NCBI RefSeq assembly: GCF_016862095.1 | Contig: NZ_BOMH01000001.1 | Location: forward strand, 148,112-212,111 | Reading direction: 5' to 3' | Source of the DNA: Actinoplanes cyaneus | GTDB taxonomy: Bacteria > Actinomycetota > Actinomycetes > Mycobacteriales > Micromonosporaceae | Length of the DNA: 64,000 nt | In this document: piece after piece, positions 1-8,885 of the stretch | How positions within the stretch are numbered: position 1 is the first letter of the stretch | How the letters are laid out: the number at the start of each line of letters is the position of its first letter | Made by a program: the position numbers and the translations under genes | The notes under the pieces: generated by a model | Told to the model about the DNA's origin: nothing | The model's database searches: none | What the model saw: the letters and a program-made list of their open reading frames with translations, nothing else

Positions 1-81
1 CGCTGGGCCGGGAGCGGGGTGGCTCCGCTGCGGGACTGGCGCTCGATGCTCACCCAGGCGATGCCGGTGCTGCGGCCGTAG
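1..81 (+). CDS. C-terminal end of an unidentified protein (partial)
   Basis: The window opens inside a gene: forward frame 1 is open for 26 residues, ends ...QAMPVLRP and stops at TAG. Codons are strongly GC-rich at the third position, as in the real genes nearby. There is too little sequence to name a family. Confidence 0.5.
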   Translation, partial: RWAGSGVAPLRDWRSMLTQAMPVLRP

Positions 82-277
82 GTCATTGCCGTGCCGCGGC
101 CCTGGCGCAAGCCTGCTGCCGCTGCAGGGGAAGTTGTCGTACCCCTGGCCGAGAATGGGGCCATGAGTAACGACGCGCTCACTCTCCTGTTCTCCGTGCT
201 GCTGGCCGTGCTGGCCACCAGGCTGTTCGCGCTGCTGGTGGCCATGATCGCGGGCGGCCCGGATCGACCTTCCGCGG

Positions 278-691
278 TCAGGTGCCGCGGGCTTCCGGTG
301 CGGCGGCGCGCCCGGGCAGCACCAGCAGCACGGCGAGCAGCAGCGGCAGCGACAGGGCCACCATGCTCGCGACCTGATGGAAGCGCGGGAAGACGTCCAG
401 GTGGAAGGCGTGCCACAGGAAATGCTCCGCGCTGAAGATCAGCCACGCGCCGCCGGCGGTCGTCCGCAGCACCGGCCGGCGCAGCGCGGCGACCGACAGC
501 ACCAGCAGCGCGAGGTAGAGGCCGCCCACATCCCGGACCAGGTGCTCGTTGTAGGGGCCGAGCGCTGAGACCCAGTGCGCGCCCGGCCAGGGGAAGTCGC
601 GGTAGAAGGAGAGGGGGAACGCGCCGGCCCAGACACCGACGAGGGCGGCGTTCAGAGCCAGGATCACCGTGGCGACCGTCTTCGCTGTCAC
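278..691 (-). CDS. Small multi-pass membrane protein of unknown function
   Basis: A 137-residue protein with about four hydrophobic segments: near residues 4-25, a segment starting DVGGLYLALLVL in the middle, one around WLIFSAEHFLW, and a long C-terminal one rich in Leu/Val. A His-rich stretch (EHFLWHAFHLD) lies between the last two. The GTG start overlaps the TGA stop of the upstream NAD(P)-binding gene (GTGA), so the two are probably translated together. It may be a small integral membrane partner of that reductase-like protein. I do not recognise a named family with certainty. Confidence 0.7.
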   Translation of the reverse strand: MTAKTVATVILALNAALVGVWAGAFPLSFYRDFPWPGAHWVSALGPYNEHLVRDVGGLYLALLVLSVAALRRPVLRTTAGGAWLIFSAEHFLWHAFHLDVFPRFHQVASMVALSLPLLLAVLLVLPGRAAAPEARGT

Positions 692-1428
692 GGGAGCTCC
701 GCCAGCCACTGGTCGAAGGTCTGGGTGCCGCGCAGACCCGGACCGTCGGGGAGAGCGCCACCGGACTTCATCGCGCGCCCCGCCTCGCCCGGCAGCGGGA
801 AGCTGAGAACCCACTTGCGCGGGCCGTGCCGCCGGGAGACCTTCCTGACCAGGTCCGCCATCTGCAGCGGCTCGGGGCCGGCGAGCTCCGGAGCCATGCC
901 GCGCGGTTCGCCCCCGGCGAGGCGGACCAGTTCGGCGGCCACCTCGCGGGCGGCGACCGGCTGGCTCAGCATCGCCGGCACCACCGCGACCGGCCCACCG
1001 AAACGGGTCAGCGACTGCAGCGCGAACTCGTGGAACTGCGCCGCCCGCAGCACCGTCACCGGCACCGGACCGGCCAGCGCCACCCTCTCCTGGTTGAGCT
1101 TCGCCCGGTAGTAGCCCCACGGCACCCGATCGATACCGATGATCGACACCAGGACGTGGTGCCCGACCCCGGCCCGCACCCCGGCCGCCTGCAGATTCCG
1201 GGTCACCGTCTCGAAGAACCGGGTCGCCCGGTCCCCGCTCACCGTCTCGATGTTCGACACGTCGATCACCACGTCGGCGCCGTGCAACGCCTCGTCCAGG
1301 CCCTGGCCCATGGTCAGGTCCACGCCGCGCGCCCGCGACATCACCACCACGTCGTGACCGGCCTCGCTCGCCGCCGTGACCACCAGTCTGCCCAGCCAGC
1401 CGGTTCCCCCGGCCACCGCGATCCGCAT
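688..1428 (-). CDS. NAD(P)-binding atypical short-chain dehydrogenase (NmrA/SDR-a-like)
   Basis: A 246-residue Rossmann protein that starts MRIAVAGGTGWLGRLVV, with the GGTGxxG dinucleotide-binding loop of NmrA-like/extended SDR proteins. An Asp-Val-Ser-Asn segment follows at the end of the fourth strand, and a YYRAKLNQE stretch carries the Tyr-x-x-x-Lys pair. It probably acts in the cytosol on a small redox substrate or as a cofactor sensor. ATG at 1428 is chosen because GAGAGGGTGG lies just upstream; an in-frame GTG ten codons earlier is possible. It is the first gene of a two-gene unit with the membrane protein downstream. Confidence 0.8.
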   Translation of the reverse strand: MRIAVAGGTGWLGRLVVTAASEAGHDVVVMSRARGVDLTMGQGLDEALHGADVVIDVSNIETVSGDRATRFFETVTRNLQAAGVRAGVGHHVLVSIIGIDRVPWGYYRAKLNQERVALAGPVPVTVLRAAQFHEFALQSLTRFGGPVAVVPAMLSQPVAAREVAAELVRLAGGEPRGMAPELAGPEPLQMADLVRKVSRRHGPRKWVLSFPLPGEAGRAMKSGGALPDGPGLRGTQTFDQWLAELP

Positions 1429-1603
1429 CCGGACCACCCTCTCTCGCGTCGTTGTCACGAGGAGGACAGATCAGCCCCGGGAAATGTGACAGCCGTGTGG
1501 CCCGGGTCTCAGCTCACCGTCGGCCCCGCCCGGGCCCGGCACGCGACTCGGCATCCGACGTTAGGCTTCCGGCTGTCACGATGAGGGCGCATCCGGACAT
1601 GAG

Positions 1604-2161
1604 GTGGTTGTGCCCGACGACGACGGATTCCGGCAGATGTACGCGGCGAACTTCCCGCCGTTGCTCGGCTATGCCCTGCGCCGGGTCGAGCAACCGGCAG
1701 ACGCGGCCGACATCGTCGCCGAGACGTTCCTGATCGCCTGGCGGCGCCGGGACGAGATGCCCGGCGGCGCCGAGACCCGGCTCTGGCTCTACGGCGTGGC
1801 CCGTCGCGTCCTGGCCAATCATCATCGCGGCGGGGAGCGGCGCGACCGTCTCGGTGAGCGACTGCGACGGCGGCTCGCGGCCGTCGTCCCCGATCCGGGC
1901 AACGACGTCCCGGAGCGCCTGGCCGTCCGCGACGCCCTGGCCCGGCTCGGCGACCTGGACCGTGAGGTGCTGACCCTGACCGTCTGGGAGGGGCTGGAGC
2001 CGCGGGAGGTCGCCGAGGTGCTCGGGGTGAGCGCAGCCGTCGTGCGCACCCGGCTGTCGCGGGCCCGCATGCGGATGCGCCGACTCGTCGGTGACGATCT
2101 GCGCCCGTCCGGACATGTCTCCAGCGTCCTGACCGCACCCACCCCGGAGGAGGGCCGATGA
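1604..2161 (+). CDS. ECF-type RNA polymerase sigma factor
   Basis: A 185-residue protein with the two sigma-70 domains of group IV factors. Region 2 lies near residues 10-80 (YAANFPPLLGYALRR, then DAADIVAETFLIAWRR), and region 4 near residues 105-160 (LDREVLTLTVWEGLEPREVAEVLG followed by VRTRLSRARMRMRR, the helix-turn-helix that reads the -35 element). The GTG start at 1604 is the first possible; GTG at 1610 also fits. The stop overlaps the ATG of the next gene (ATGA), tying it to the membrane protein that follows. That protein is the natural candidate for its regulator or target. Confidence 0.9.
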   Translation: MVVPDDDGFRQMYAANFPPLLGYALRRVEQPADAADIVAETFLIAWRRRDEMPGGAETRLWLYGVARRVLANHHRGGERRDRLGERLRRRLAAVVPDPGNDVPERLAVRDALARLGDLDREVLTLTVWEGLEPREVAEVLGVSAAVVRTRLSRARMRMRRLVGDDLRPSGHVSSVLTAPTPEEGR

Positions 2162-3186
2162 CCGACGACCGCCTGGACCGCATGATCCGCGGCGCCGATC
2201 CGTACCGTCTCGCCGATCTCGACGGGGCTGACCAGGAACTCCTGGAGGAGATCATGTCCACGCCCGACGCGCTTCCCCGCAGGCGCCGCTTCCTCGTCCC
2301 GCTGGCCACCGCCGCGGCCGTCACCGGCATCGTCGGCGCTGCCGCGCTGTTCGCGCCGGGGCGTGACACCACGCAGTACGCCGCGCCGGCGCCCTACATC
2401 TCGATCGCCGCGCCGAGCGAGGCTCTCGTGGTCAAGGCGGCCGAGGAGAACCCGCGCCTGCTCATCACCGAGCTGGGCTGGAAGATCACCAGTGTCTACG
2501 GTTTCGCCGGCGCGAGCGGCGACATCTTCTTCGCGAACGGCGACCGTTCGATGAACATCACCTGGTACCCGGCCCGGGAGTACGACGGCTACTACCGGGA
2601 CCGCCTGGCGGTCAGCGCGCCGCAGGCGTCGGCGATCGGTGACTGGCCGGGCGACGTGTTCACGTACAGCGACTCGGACTTCGCGCTGATGCTCAGGCCC
2701 CGCGACGGCATGTTCGCCGAGTTGCGTACCGGCGGCACGTGGACGCGGGCCGGGTTCGACGCGCTGCTGCCCAGGATCGAACGGGTCGACGCGAAGGCGT
2801 TTCTGGCCGCGATGCCGCCCGAGGTCGTCACCCCGGACAAGGCGGCCGAGGCGGCGAACCGCATCCTGGCCGACGTGCCGAAGCCGCCGGACTTCGACGA
2901 CGGCACGCTGCTCACCTTCGGCACCAACGACCCGTACCAGTTCGGCGCCCAGGTCACCGCACGGATCGGCTGCGCCTGGATCGCCGAGTACCAGCGGGCC
3001 GACCGCGCCGGCGACGAGGCCGCCCTCTCCAAGGCCCAGCTGGCGTTGCGCAGCAGCCACAACTGGAAGGTTCTCAAGTCCATGGTCGACGAGGGCGACT
3101 GGGCCGAGGGCTTCTGGGAGCTGGCCGACAAGGCCGCCGAGGGCCGGATCCCCCAGGACTACCGGAGCAGCCTCGGCTGCGATTGA
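2158..3186 (+). CDS. Single-pass membrane protein coupled to the sigma factor (CU044_5270-like)
   Basis: A 342-residue protein with a short cytosolic N-terminus (MTDDRLDRMIRGADP...), one transmembrane helix near residues 46-66 (VPLATAAAVTGIVGAAALF) and a large extracytoplasmic domain. Proteins of this shape are routinely encoded directly behind ECF sigma genes in actinomycetes and are often annotated as CU044_5270 family. The N-terminal tail could act as an anti-sigma element, but I see no HxxxCxxC zinc-finger motif, so that role is inference from position alone. The outer domain includes a GDIFFANGDRSMNITWYPA stretch. The ATG overlaps the sigma stop. Confidence 0.8.
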   Translation: MTDDRLDRMIRGADPYRLADLDGADQELLEEIMSTPDALPRRRRFLVPLATAAAVTGIVGAAALFAPGRDTTQYAAPAPYISIAAPSEALVVKAAEENPRLLITELGWKITSVYGFAGASGDIFFANGDRSMNITWYPAREYDGYYRDRLAVSAPQASAIGDWPGDVFTYSDSDFALMLRPRDGMFAELRTGGTWTRAGFDALLPRIERVDAKAFLAAMPPEVVTPDKAAEAANRILADVPKPPDFDDGTLLTFGTNDPYQFGAQVTARIGCAWIAEYQRADRAGDEAALSKAQLALRSSHNWKVLKSMVDEGDWAEGFWELADKAAEGRIPQDYRSSLGCD

Positions 3187-3251
3187 CGCGGGACGTGGCC
3201 GAGCGCCCGCACCGTCACGCGTGCCTGCCCGGGGATGGCTATCTTGACGCG

Positions 3252-3800
3252 ATGGCGTACATCGATCTCGGCGTCGACGAGCGGGCGCTGCCCGGCATCC
3301 AAGGACTGCTGAAGTACCGGCCGGAGACGGCCGCCCCACTGATGGCTCTCGCGGAGACCCTTCTGCGCGGACCGAACTCCCTCACCCCCGGCGAGCGCGA
3401 GCTGATCGCCGCGCACGTCTCCGCCCTCAACGAGTGCGACTTCTGCCGCGACTCGCACGCCGCGGCCGCCGCCGCGCAGCTCCCGGAGGGCATGGCGCTG
3501 GTCGAGCAGGTCCGCGCGGACCCCTCGTCCGCACCGGTCGCCGCCAAGCTGCGTGCGCTGCTGCGGATAGCCGAAGCTGTCCGGCGCGACGGCCGTGACG
3601 TGACCGAGAGCCTGGTGGCCGACGCCCGATCCGTGGGCGCGACCGACCCGGAAATCCACGACACGGTCCTGATCGCCGCAGCCTTCGCCATGTTCAACCG
3701 TTACGTCGACGGCCTCGGCACCCGCACCCCGGACGACCCGCGCGCCTACGAGCTGTCCGCGAAGCGCATCACCACGTCCGGCTACCAGAACAGAAGCTGA
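3252..3800 (+). CDS. AhpD/carboxymuconolactone decarboxylase-like peroxidase-related protein
   Basis: A 182-residue all-alpha protein with the AhpD signature NECDFCRDSH (Cys-x-x-Cys-x-x-x-His, with Glu before it) at residues 64-73, the site used for thiol-based peroxide or alkylhydroperoxide chemistry. The remainder matches the peroxidase-related family: an N-terminal helix, then LTPGERELIAAHVSALN. ATG at 3252 has no Shine-Dalgarno, but TATCTT lies at 3240-3245, six bases before the start, so leaderless transcription is likely. It follows the sigma/membrane pair on the same strand with a 65-base gap and may be a separate unit. Confidence 0.85.
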   Translation: MAYIDLGVDERALPGIQGLLKYRPETAAPLMALAETLLRGPNSLTPGERELIAAHVSALNECDFCRDSHAAAAAAQLPEGMALVEQVRADPSSAPVAAKLRALLRIAEAVRRDGRDVTESLVADARSVGATDPEIHDTVLIAAAFAMFNRYVDGLGTRTPDDPRAYELSAKRITTSGYQNRS

Positions 3801-3909
3801 CCCCTTTCCCGTACGGCATGAGCCGCCCCGATCCACACCGGCGCTGATCCCGGCTGCCCCTCGCGCAGGACCCGGCCCACTTCCTCCAGCCCGCGGCTCG
3901 CCCCTCCCA

Positions 3910-3958
3910 CTGGTTCTCACGGTCGTTATGAGGCACGAACAACGACCGTGAGAACCAG
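3910..3958. repeat. Long inverted repeat, copy 1 of the CTGGTTCTCA family
   Basis: Perfect 18-bp arms (3910-3927 and 3941-3958, CTGGTTCTCACGGTCGTT) around a 13-base loop. It lies between the AhpD-like gene and the ROK gene. Related copies at 11.27, 42.54, 55.19 and 55.30 kb share the outer half of the stem but differ in the inner half. There is no T-tract, so if it terminates transcription it is of the U-less actinobacterial type. Confidence 0.85.
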
Positions 3959-4004
3959 CCGGGAGCGGGAGCGCGGGACGGGTCTCGCGGCAGAGATCGC
4001 GCCG

Positions 4005-4028
4005 ACTTTTGCACGGAGCGACAAAAGT
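4005..4028. promoter_or_regulatory. Palindromic operator candidate upstream of the ROK gene
   Basis: ACTTTTG (4005-4011) and CAAAAGT (4022-4028) form perfect 7-bp arms separated by 10 bases, about 80 bases before the ROK start. This is an AT-rich island in GC-rich DNA. ROK repressors usually bind such palindromes upstream of their own sugar operons. That this is the ROK site is inference. Confidence 0.5.
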
Positions 4029-4108
4029 TCCGTCTACAGAGAACGAAGGTGTGGACCTCGCCGACGGAAGGGTCCTAACGTGACGGCCAACACAGCGCGG
4101 AACGTGAG

Positions 4109-5275
4109 GTGGCTGTCGTGTTGTCGATTCTGCGTGCGCTCCGGGACGACGGTCCGGTGTCCCGGGCCGAGCTCGGCGATCGCCTGGGGCTGACCCGCCC
4201 GAGGCTGACCAGCGAGATAGAACGGCTGATCAAGGCCGGTTACATCACCGAGGCCGGAATGGCGGCGTCGCGCGGTGGACGGCGCTCGACGCTGGTCGGG
4301 ATCCACCCGCGGCTGCGCTTCGCGGCAGTGGACCTGGGCGCCGGGTCGATCGACATCGAGGTGGTGAACGGGCGGCTGGAGCCCTTGGTCGCGTACCGGG
4401 AGCCGGCCGACGTCCGCAAGGGACCGAAACCGATCCTGCACCGCGTCGGCGAGTTGCTCGCGAAGGCGCGCGCCGAGGGCGTCTACGACCGTCTGGACGG
4501 GGTCGGGATCGGCGTCCCCGGCCCGGTCAGCTTCCGTGACGGCGTGCCGGTGTCCCCGCCGATAATGCCAGGCTGGGACCGCTATCCCGTCCGCGAGCTG
4601 CTCGCCCGCGAGCACGGCTGCCCGGTCGTGGTCGACAACGACGTCAACATCATGGCGGTCGGCGAGCGGCACGGCGGGGTCGCCCGGTCCGTCGACGACT
4701 TCCTGTTCGTGAAGATCGGCACCGGGATCGGGTGCGGGATCCATCTGTCCGGCGGCGTCTACCGCGGGGTCGACGGGTGCGCCGGCGACATCGGGCACAT
4801 CCAGGTCGACGCGAACGGCCCGACCTGTTCGTGCGGCAACACCGGCTGCCTGGAGGCGGTGTTCAGCGGTGCGGCGCTGGCCCGGGACGCCCTGGCCGCG
4901 GCCCGGTCGGGCGCCTCCCCCGCGCTCGCCGAGCGCCTGTCGAAGAGCGACCGGCTGAACGCCCGGGACGTCGCCGAGGGTGCGGCCGAGGGCGACGTGG
5001 TCTGCATCAAGCTGATCCGGGAGGGCGGCCGCCGGGTCGGCGGGGTCCTGGCCGCGCTGGTGAGTTTCGCCAATCCGTCGATGATCGTCATCGGGGGTGG
5101 GTTGGCGCAGCTCGGCCACGTACTACTGGCCGAGATCCGCAGCGTGGTCTACCGCCGGTCCCTGCCGCTGGCGACCGGCAATCTGCCCGTCGTGCTCTCC
5201 GAGCTCAGTGGCCGCGCGGGCGTCACCGGCGCGGCGGTGCTGGCCAGCGACACCGCGTTCGAGCAGGTCCCATGA
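4109..5275 (+). CDS. ROK-family transcriptional regulator of the sugar operon
   Basis: A 388-residue protein with an N-terminal winged helix (residues 1-50, VSRAELGDRLGLTRPRLTSEI) and a C-terminal ROK fold. It keeps the hallmarks GIGVPGPVS, VDNDVNIMAVGER and GTGIGCGI, and the zinc loop GHxxVDxxGPTCSCGNTGCLE near residues 230-250. Such proteins sense a sugar or sugar phosphate and repress the linked transport genes. The GTG at 4109 is the first start after an in-frame stop at 4076, so the N-terminus is slightly short compared with many ROK repressors. The stop overlaps the ATG of the ATPase gene, making regulator and importer one transcript. Confidence 0.9.
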   Translation: MAVVLSILRALRDDGPVSRAELGDRLGLTRPRLTSEIERLIKAGYITEAGMAASRGGRRSTLVGIHPRLRFAAVDLGAGSIDIEVVNGRLEPLVAYREPADVRKGPKPILHRVGELLAKARAEGVYDRLDGVGIGVPGPVSFRDGVPVSPPIMPGWDRYPVRELLAREHGCPVVVDNDVNIMAVGERHGGVARSVDDFLFVKIGTGIGCGIHLSGGVYRGVDGCAGDIGHIQVDANGPTCSCGNTGCLEAVFSGAALARDALAAARSGASPALAERLSKSDRLNARDVAEGAAEGDVVCIKLIREGGRRVGGVLAALVSFANPSMIVIGGGLAQLGHVLLAEIRSVVYRRSLPLATGNLPVVLSELSGRAGVTGAAVLASDTAFEQVP

Positions 5276-6840
5276 GCGAGTCGGCGGGCTCGGCCAGGAA
5301 GATCCTCACGCTCACCGACGTGGTGAAGGAGTTCCCCGGGGTTCGCGCGCTCGACGGCGTACACCTGGAAGTCCTCGAGGGTGAAGTTCATTGCCTGCTG
5401 GGGCAGAACGGCGCCGGGAAGTCCACCCTGATCAAGGTCCTCGCCGGGGTTCATCACGCCGACTCGGGCGAGATCCTCTGGCAGGGCGAGCCGTTCGCGC
5501 CGGCCAGTCCGCAGGCCGCGATGCGCGCCGGGATCGCCACCATCTACCAGGAGCTGGACCTGGTCGACGACCTGTCGGTGGCGGAGAACGCGTTCCTCGG
5601 GCACGAGCCGTCCCGGTTCGGCTTCACGCGGCGTCGCAGCGCCGCCGAGCAGACCCGGTTCATCCTGGGCAAACTCGGTCACCCGGAGATCCCGCCGGGC
5701 CGCCTCATCAAGGACCTCCCGGCCGCCGGCAAGCAGATCGTCAGCATGGCCCGCGCGCTGTCCCACAACGCGAAGCTGATCGTGATGGACGAGCCGAGTG
5801 CGGTCCTGGCCCACGACGAGGTCGAGAACCTGTTCCGGATCATCCGGGAGCTGACCGCGCACGGCATCGCCGTCGTCTACATCTCGCACCGGCTCGCCGA
5901 GATCCGCGAGATCGGCGACCGGGTCACGGTCCTCAAGGACGGCCGCACGACCGCCGCCGGCCTGTCCGCCCGCACGCCGACCAGGGAACTCGTCGGCAAG
6001 ATGACCGGACGATCCTTCGAGTACGCCTTCCCCCCGCGCGTCGCCCCGGACAAGGAGAGCAGCGCCCCGGAGGAGAAGCGCACGCCGCTGCTGACGGTCA
6101 CGAACCTCAGCCGTGCCGGAGAGTTCGCCGACATCAGCCTCACGGTCCGCCCCGGCGAGATCGTCGGCATCGCCGGTCTGGTCGGCTCCGGGCGCTCCGA
6201 ACTGTTGGAGACGATCTTCGGTGCACGCCGGCCGGACACCGGCACCGTGATCCTGAACGGTCACCGGATCACCGGCGTCGGCAGCGCCGTCCGGCACGGC
6301 ATGGGCATGGCCCCCGAGGAGCGCAAGAGCCAGGCCCTGCTCCTCGACGAGCCGGTCTTCAAGAACATGACGCTGGCCTCGTTCGCCGGCTTCGCCCGGG
6401 CCGGGTTCACCGCGGCCCGCGACGAGCGGGCGGCCGCCCAGCGCACCGCCGACAACCTGGAGCTGCGCCCGCGCGACGTGGACCGCCCGGTGCGCACCCT
6501 CTCCGGCGGCAACCAGCAGAAGGTTGTCGTCGGCCGCTGGCTCCTCACCAGGGAGAACAACGCGGGCGGGACCCGGCTGTTGCTGCTCGACGAGCCGACC
6601 CGGGGTGTCGACGTCGGCGCCCGGGCCGAGCTCTACCAGGTCATCCACGACCTGGCCGCGAACGGCGTCGGCGTGCTGCTGGTCTCCAGCGAGGTGCCGG
6701 AGGTGCTCGGCCTCGCCGACCGGGTGCTGGTCATGCGCGAGGGCCGGCTGATCCACGAGGCGCTCGCCGGCGAGATCGACGAGGACACCGTGCTCGACCT
6801 CGTGATGGCGGGGTCGCTGATGGAGGGAGAGGCCGCGTGA
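5272..6840 (+). CDS. Sugar ABC importer, duplicated ATPase subunit (ribose/RbsA type)
   Basis: A 522-residue protein with two fused nucleotide-binding domains. The first has Walker A GQNGAGKST near residue 44 and Walker B LIVMDEPS. The second has the degenerate Walker A GLVGSGRSE usual for this class, a clean signature LSGGNQQKV and Walker B LLLLDEPTRGVDVG. It powers uptake of a monosaccharide or polyol through the next gene's permease. The first-domain signature is weak (LPAAGKQ), as is common in the family. It overlaps both neighbours by four bases or fewer, so translation is coupled. Confidence 0.93.
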   Translation: MSESAGSARKILTLTDVVKEFPGVRALDGVHLEVLEGEVHCLLGQNGAGKSTLIKVLAGVHHADSGEILWQGEPFAPASPQAAMRAGIATIYQELDLVDDLSVAENAFLGHEPSRFGFTRRRSAAEQTRFILGKLGHPEIPPGRLIKDLPAAGKQIVSMARALSHNAKLIVMDEPSAVLAHDEVENLFRIIRELTAHGIAVVYISHRLAEIREIGDRVTVLKDGRTTAAGLSARTPTRELVGKMTGRSFEYAFPPRVAPDKESSAPEEKRTPLLTVTNLSRAGEFADISLTVRPGEIVGIAGLVGSGRSELLETIFGARRPDTGTVILNGHRITGVGSAVRHGMGMAPEERKSQALLLDEPVFKNMTLASFAGFARAGFTAARDERAAAQRTADNLELRPRDVDRPVRTLSGGNQQKVVVGRWLLTRENNAGGTRLLLLDEPTRGVDVGARAELYQVIHDLAANGVGVLLVSSEVPEVLGLADRVLVMREGRLIHEALAGEIDEDTVLDLVMAGSLMEGEAA

Positions 6841-7856
6841 TCGCCGAGACGGCGCTTCCCAAGGCACAGAAATACGACGACAACCTCTTGCGCAACCTCG
6901 GTCTGGTCGGCGTGCTCGTCATTCTGGTGATCATCGGGATCGTCACCAGGCCCGAGCTCTACTCCGACCCGGCCTGGGTGCGGAACAACGTTCTGATCAT
7001 CCTGCAACAGGCGTCCGGGATCGGCGTGGTCACGGTCGGCATGACGTTCGTGATCATCGGGGGCGGGATCGATCTGTCGGTGGGTGCGATCATCGCGCTG
7101 GCCGGCGTCTGGGCGACCACGCTGGCGACGCAGAGCTACGGCGCGGCCGGCATGATCTTCACGGCGCTCGTCGTGGGAGTCGCCGTGGGGCTGGTCAATG
7201 GCGTGCTCATCGCGTACGGCAAATTGGTCCCTTTCATCGCGACGCTCGCCATGCTCGTCTCCGCGCGCGGTCTGGCGGCGCAGATCTCCGGCAAGCAGAC
7301 GCAGGTCTCCGCGAACGAGACGATCAACAGCATCGCCACCACGAAACTCCTCGGGATCCCGCTGCTGGTGTGGATCCTGGCGCTGGTCGTCGCCGCGGGC
7401 TGGGTGCTGCTGAACCGGACGACGTTCGGCCGGCGCACGGTCGCGGTCGGCGGCAACCCGGAGGCGGCCCGGCTGGCCGGTATCAACGTCAAACGGCACT
7501 CGCTGCTGCTCTACGTGCTCTCCGGGCTGTGCTGCGGGATCGGCGCGATCATGCTGACCTCGCAGGCCACCAGCGCGCAGGCGGCGATGGCCAACCTTTA
7601 CGAGCTCGACGCGATCGCCGCGGCGATCATCGGCGGCACGCTGCTCAGCGGCGGCCGCGGCACCATCATCGGCGCCCTCTTCGGGGTGCTGGTGTTCTCC
7701 ACGATCACCAATCTGTTCGCCATCAACAACCTCGCCACCGAGGTTCAGAACATGGTCAAGGGCGGCATCATCGTGGCCGCCGTGCTTCTTCAGCAGTTCC
7801 GCTATCGCTCCCTCACCAACCTCCTCAGGAGGAGAAATGTCTCCGATAAGCCGTAG
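6837..7856 (+). CDS. Sugar ABC importer permease (ribose/RbsC type)
   Basis: A 339-residue membrane protein with eight to ten hydrophobic segments and the family motifs GGGIDLSVGAIIALAGV near residue 75 and GRRTVAVGGNPEAARLAGI near residue 200, the cytoplasmic loop that contacts the ATPase. The GTG start overlaps the ATPase stop (GTGA). The C-terminal coding sequence carries the AGGAGGAG ribosome site of the next gene. Together with the flanking ATPase and binding protein it makes a complete CUT2-type importer. Confidence 0.93.
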   Translation: MIAETALPKAQKYDDNLLRNLGLVGVLVILVIIGIVTRPELYSDPAWVRNNVLIILQQASGIGVVTVGMTFVIIGGGIDLSVGAIIALAGVWATTLATQSYGAAGMIFTALVVGVAVGLVNGVLIAYGKLVPFIATLAMLVSARGLAAQISGKQTQVSANETINSIATTKLLGIPLLVWILALVVAAGWVLLNRTTFGRRTVAVGGNPEAARLAGINVKRHSLLLYVLSGLCCGIGAIMLTSQATSAQAAMANLYELDAIAAAIIGGTLLSGGRGTIIGALFGVLVFSTITNLFAINNLATEVQNMVKGGIIVAAVLLQQFRYRSLTNLLRRRNVSDKP

Positions 7857-8877
7857 GCGCATCCTTCTCGGCAGCGCGGCAGCCGGCGCCGGCCTGGCGC
7901 TCACCGCCTGCACCAGCAACGACACCGGCAACGACGCCCAGGTGAAGACCGGCGGGAGCGGTGACGCCAACGCCGCCGCCGGTCAGAAAGTGATCATCGG
8001 GTTCTCCGCGCCGGCAGCCGACCACGGCTGGATCGCGGCGATCACCAACAACGCGAAGGCACAGGCCGCGGTCTACTCCGACGTGGAGTTGCGCCCGGTC
8101 GAGGCGGGCGCGGACGCGGCGGCTCAGCGCGCGGCCCTGTCCACCCTGATCGCGCAGAAGCCGCAGGTCATCGTCATGCTCCCGCATGACGGCAAGGAGC
8201 TGAACGCGACCGGCCTCGAAGCGATGAAGGCCGGCATCCCGGTGGTCAACCTGGACCGGGCGTTCCCGTCGGCGGCCGCGTACCGGCTGCAGATCAAGGG
8301 CGACAACTACGGCATGGGCCTGGCCGCCGGGCAGTACATCGGTGAGCAGCTCAAGGCCAAGGGCGTCGGCAGCCCGATCATCGGCGAGATCCCCGGCATC
8401 GACTCCCTGGAGCTGACCCAGGAGCGCACGAAGGGCTTCAACGACGCGCTCGCCGCCTTCGGTTTCAAGGTCGCCAACCGGCGCCCGGCCGAGTTCACCG
8501 CCGACTCCGGGCAGGCCGCCGCGACCGCGCTGCTGCAGGCGCTGCCGAAGATGGACGCGCTCTGGAACCACGACGACGACCAGGGCATCGGGGTGCTCGC
8601 CGCGATCAAGCAGGCCAACCGTAGCGAGTTCTTCATGGTCGGCGGCGCCGGCTCGAAGGCGGCGATCGACGCGATCACCAAGGACGACACCGTGCTCAAG
8701 GCGACGGTCACCTACAGCCCGTCGATGGCGTCGTCGGCGATCAGCCTGGCCCGGCTCATCGGCCAGGGCAAGGGCATGTCCGACCTGGTCGAGCTGCAGG
8801 TGCCGAAGGAGATCACGCTGGCCTCCGAGACCATCACCAAGGACAACGCTTCGAAGTACGCGAAGCTCGGCTTCTAG
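7837..8877 (+). CDS. Sugar ABC importer substrate-binding lipoprotein
   Basis: A 346-residue periplasmic-binding-protein-like lipoprotein of the ribose/galactose class. The N-terminus has a twin-arginine motif (SRRRILL, residues 5-11) and a lipobox (LTAC, Cys near residue 25), so it is probably exported by Tat and lipid-anchored. The mature part shows VIIGFSAPAADHGW, a typical first strand of the fold, and GDNYGMGLAAGQYIG. A strong AGGAGGAG ribosome site lies inside the permease gene, which this gene overlaps by 20 bases. It fixes the specificity of the importer; the ligand cannot be read from sequence. Confidence 0.92.
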   Translation: MSPISRRRILLGSAAAGAGLALTACTSNDTGNDAQVKTGGSGDANAAAGQKVIIGFSAPAADHGWIAAITNNAKAQAAVYSDVELRPVEAGADAAAQRAALSTLIAQKPQVIVMLPHDGKELNATGLEAMKAGIPVVNLDRAFPSAAAYRLQIKGDNYGMGLAAGQYIGEQLKAKGVGSPIIGEIPGIDSLELTQERTKGFNDALAAFGFKVANRRPAEFTADSGQAAATALLQALPKMDALWNHDDDQGIGVLAAIKQANRSEFFMVGGAGSKAAIDAITKDDTVLKATVTYSPSMASSAISLARLIGQGKGMSDLVELQVPKEITLASETITKDNASKYAKLGF

Positions 8878-8885
8878 GAGCACTG

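Noticed and set aside
163..435. Forward frame MSNDALTLLFSVLLAVLATRL... with a possible membrane helix
   Set aside because: Only the first 30 codons look protein-like. From 278 onward it is the antisense of the membrane protein gene and becomes an Arg/Ala-rich shadow. It may be a tiny membrane peptide, but there is no firm support.
278..1120. 280-residue reverse frame covering two genes
   Set aside because: The N-terminal 143 codons are a shadow of the NAD(P)-binding gene; the real gene starts at GTG 691.
1822..3339. 505-residue reverse frame opposite the sigma factor and membrane protein
   Set aside because: Composition (Arg/Gly/Asp-rich, no domains) is that of an antisense shadow in high-GC DNA.
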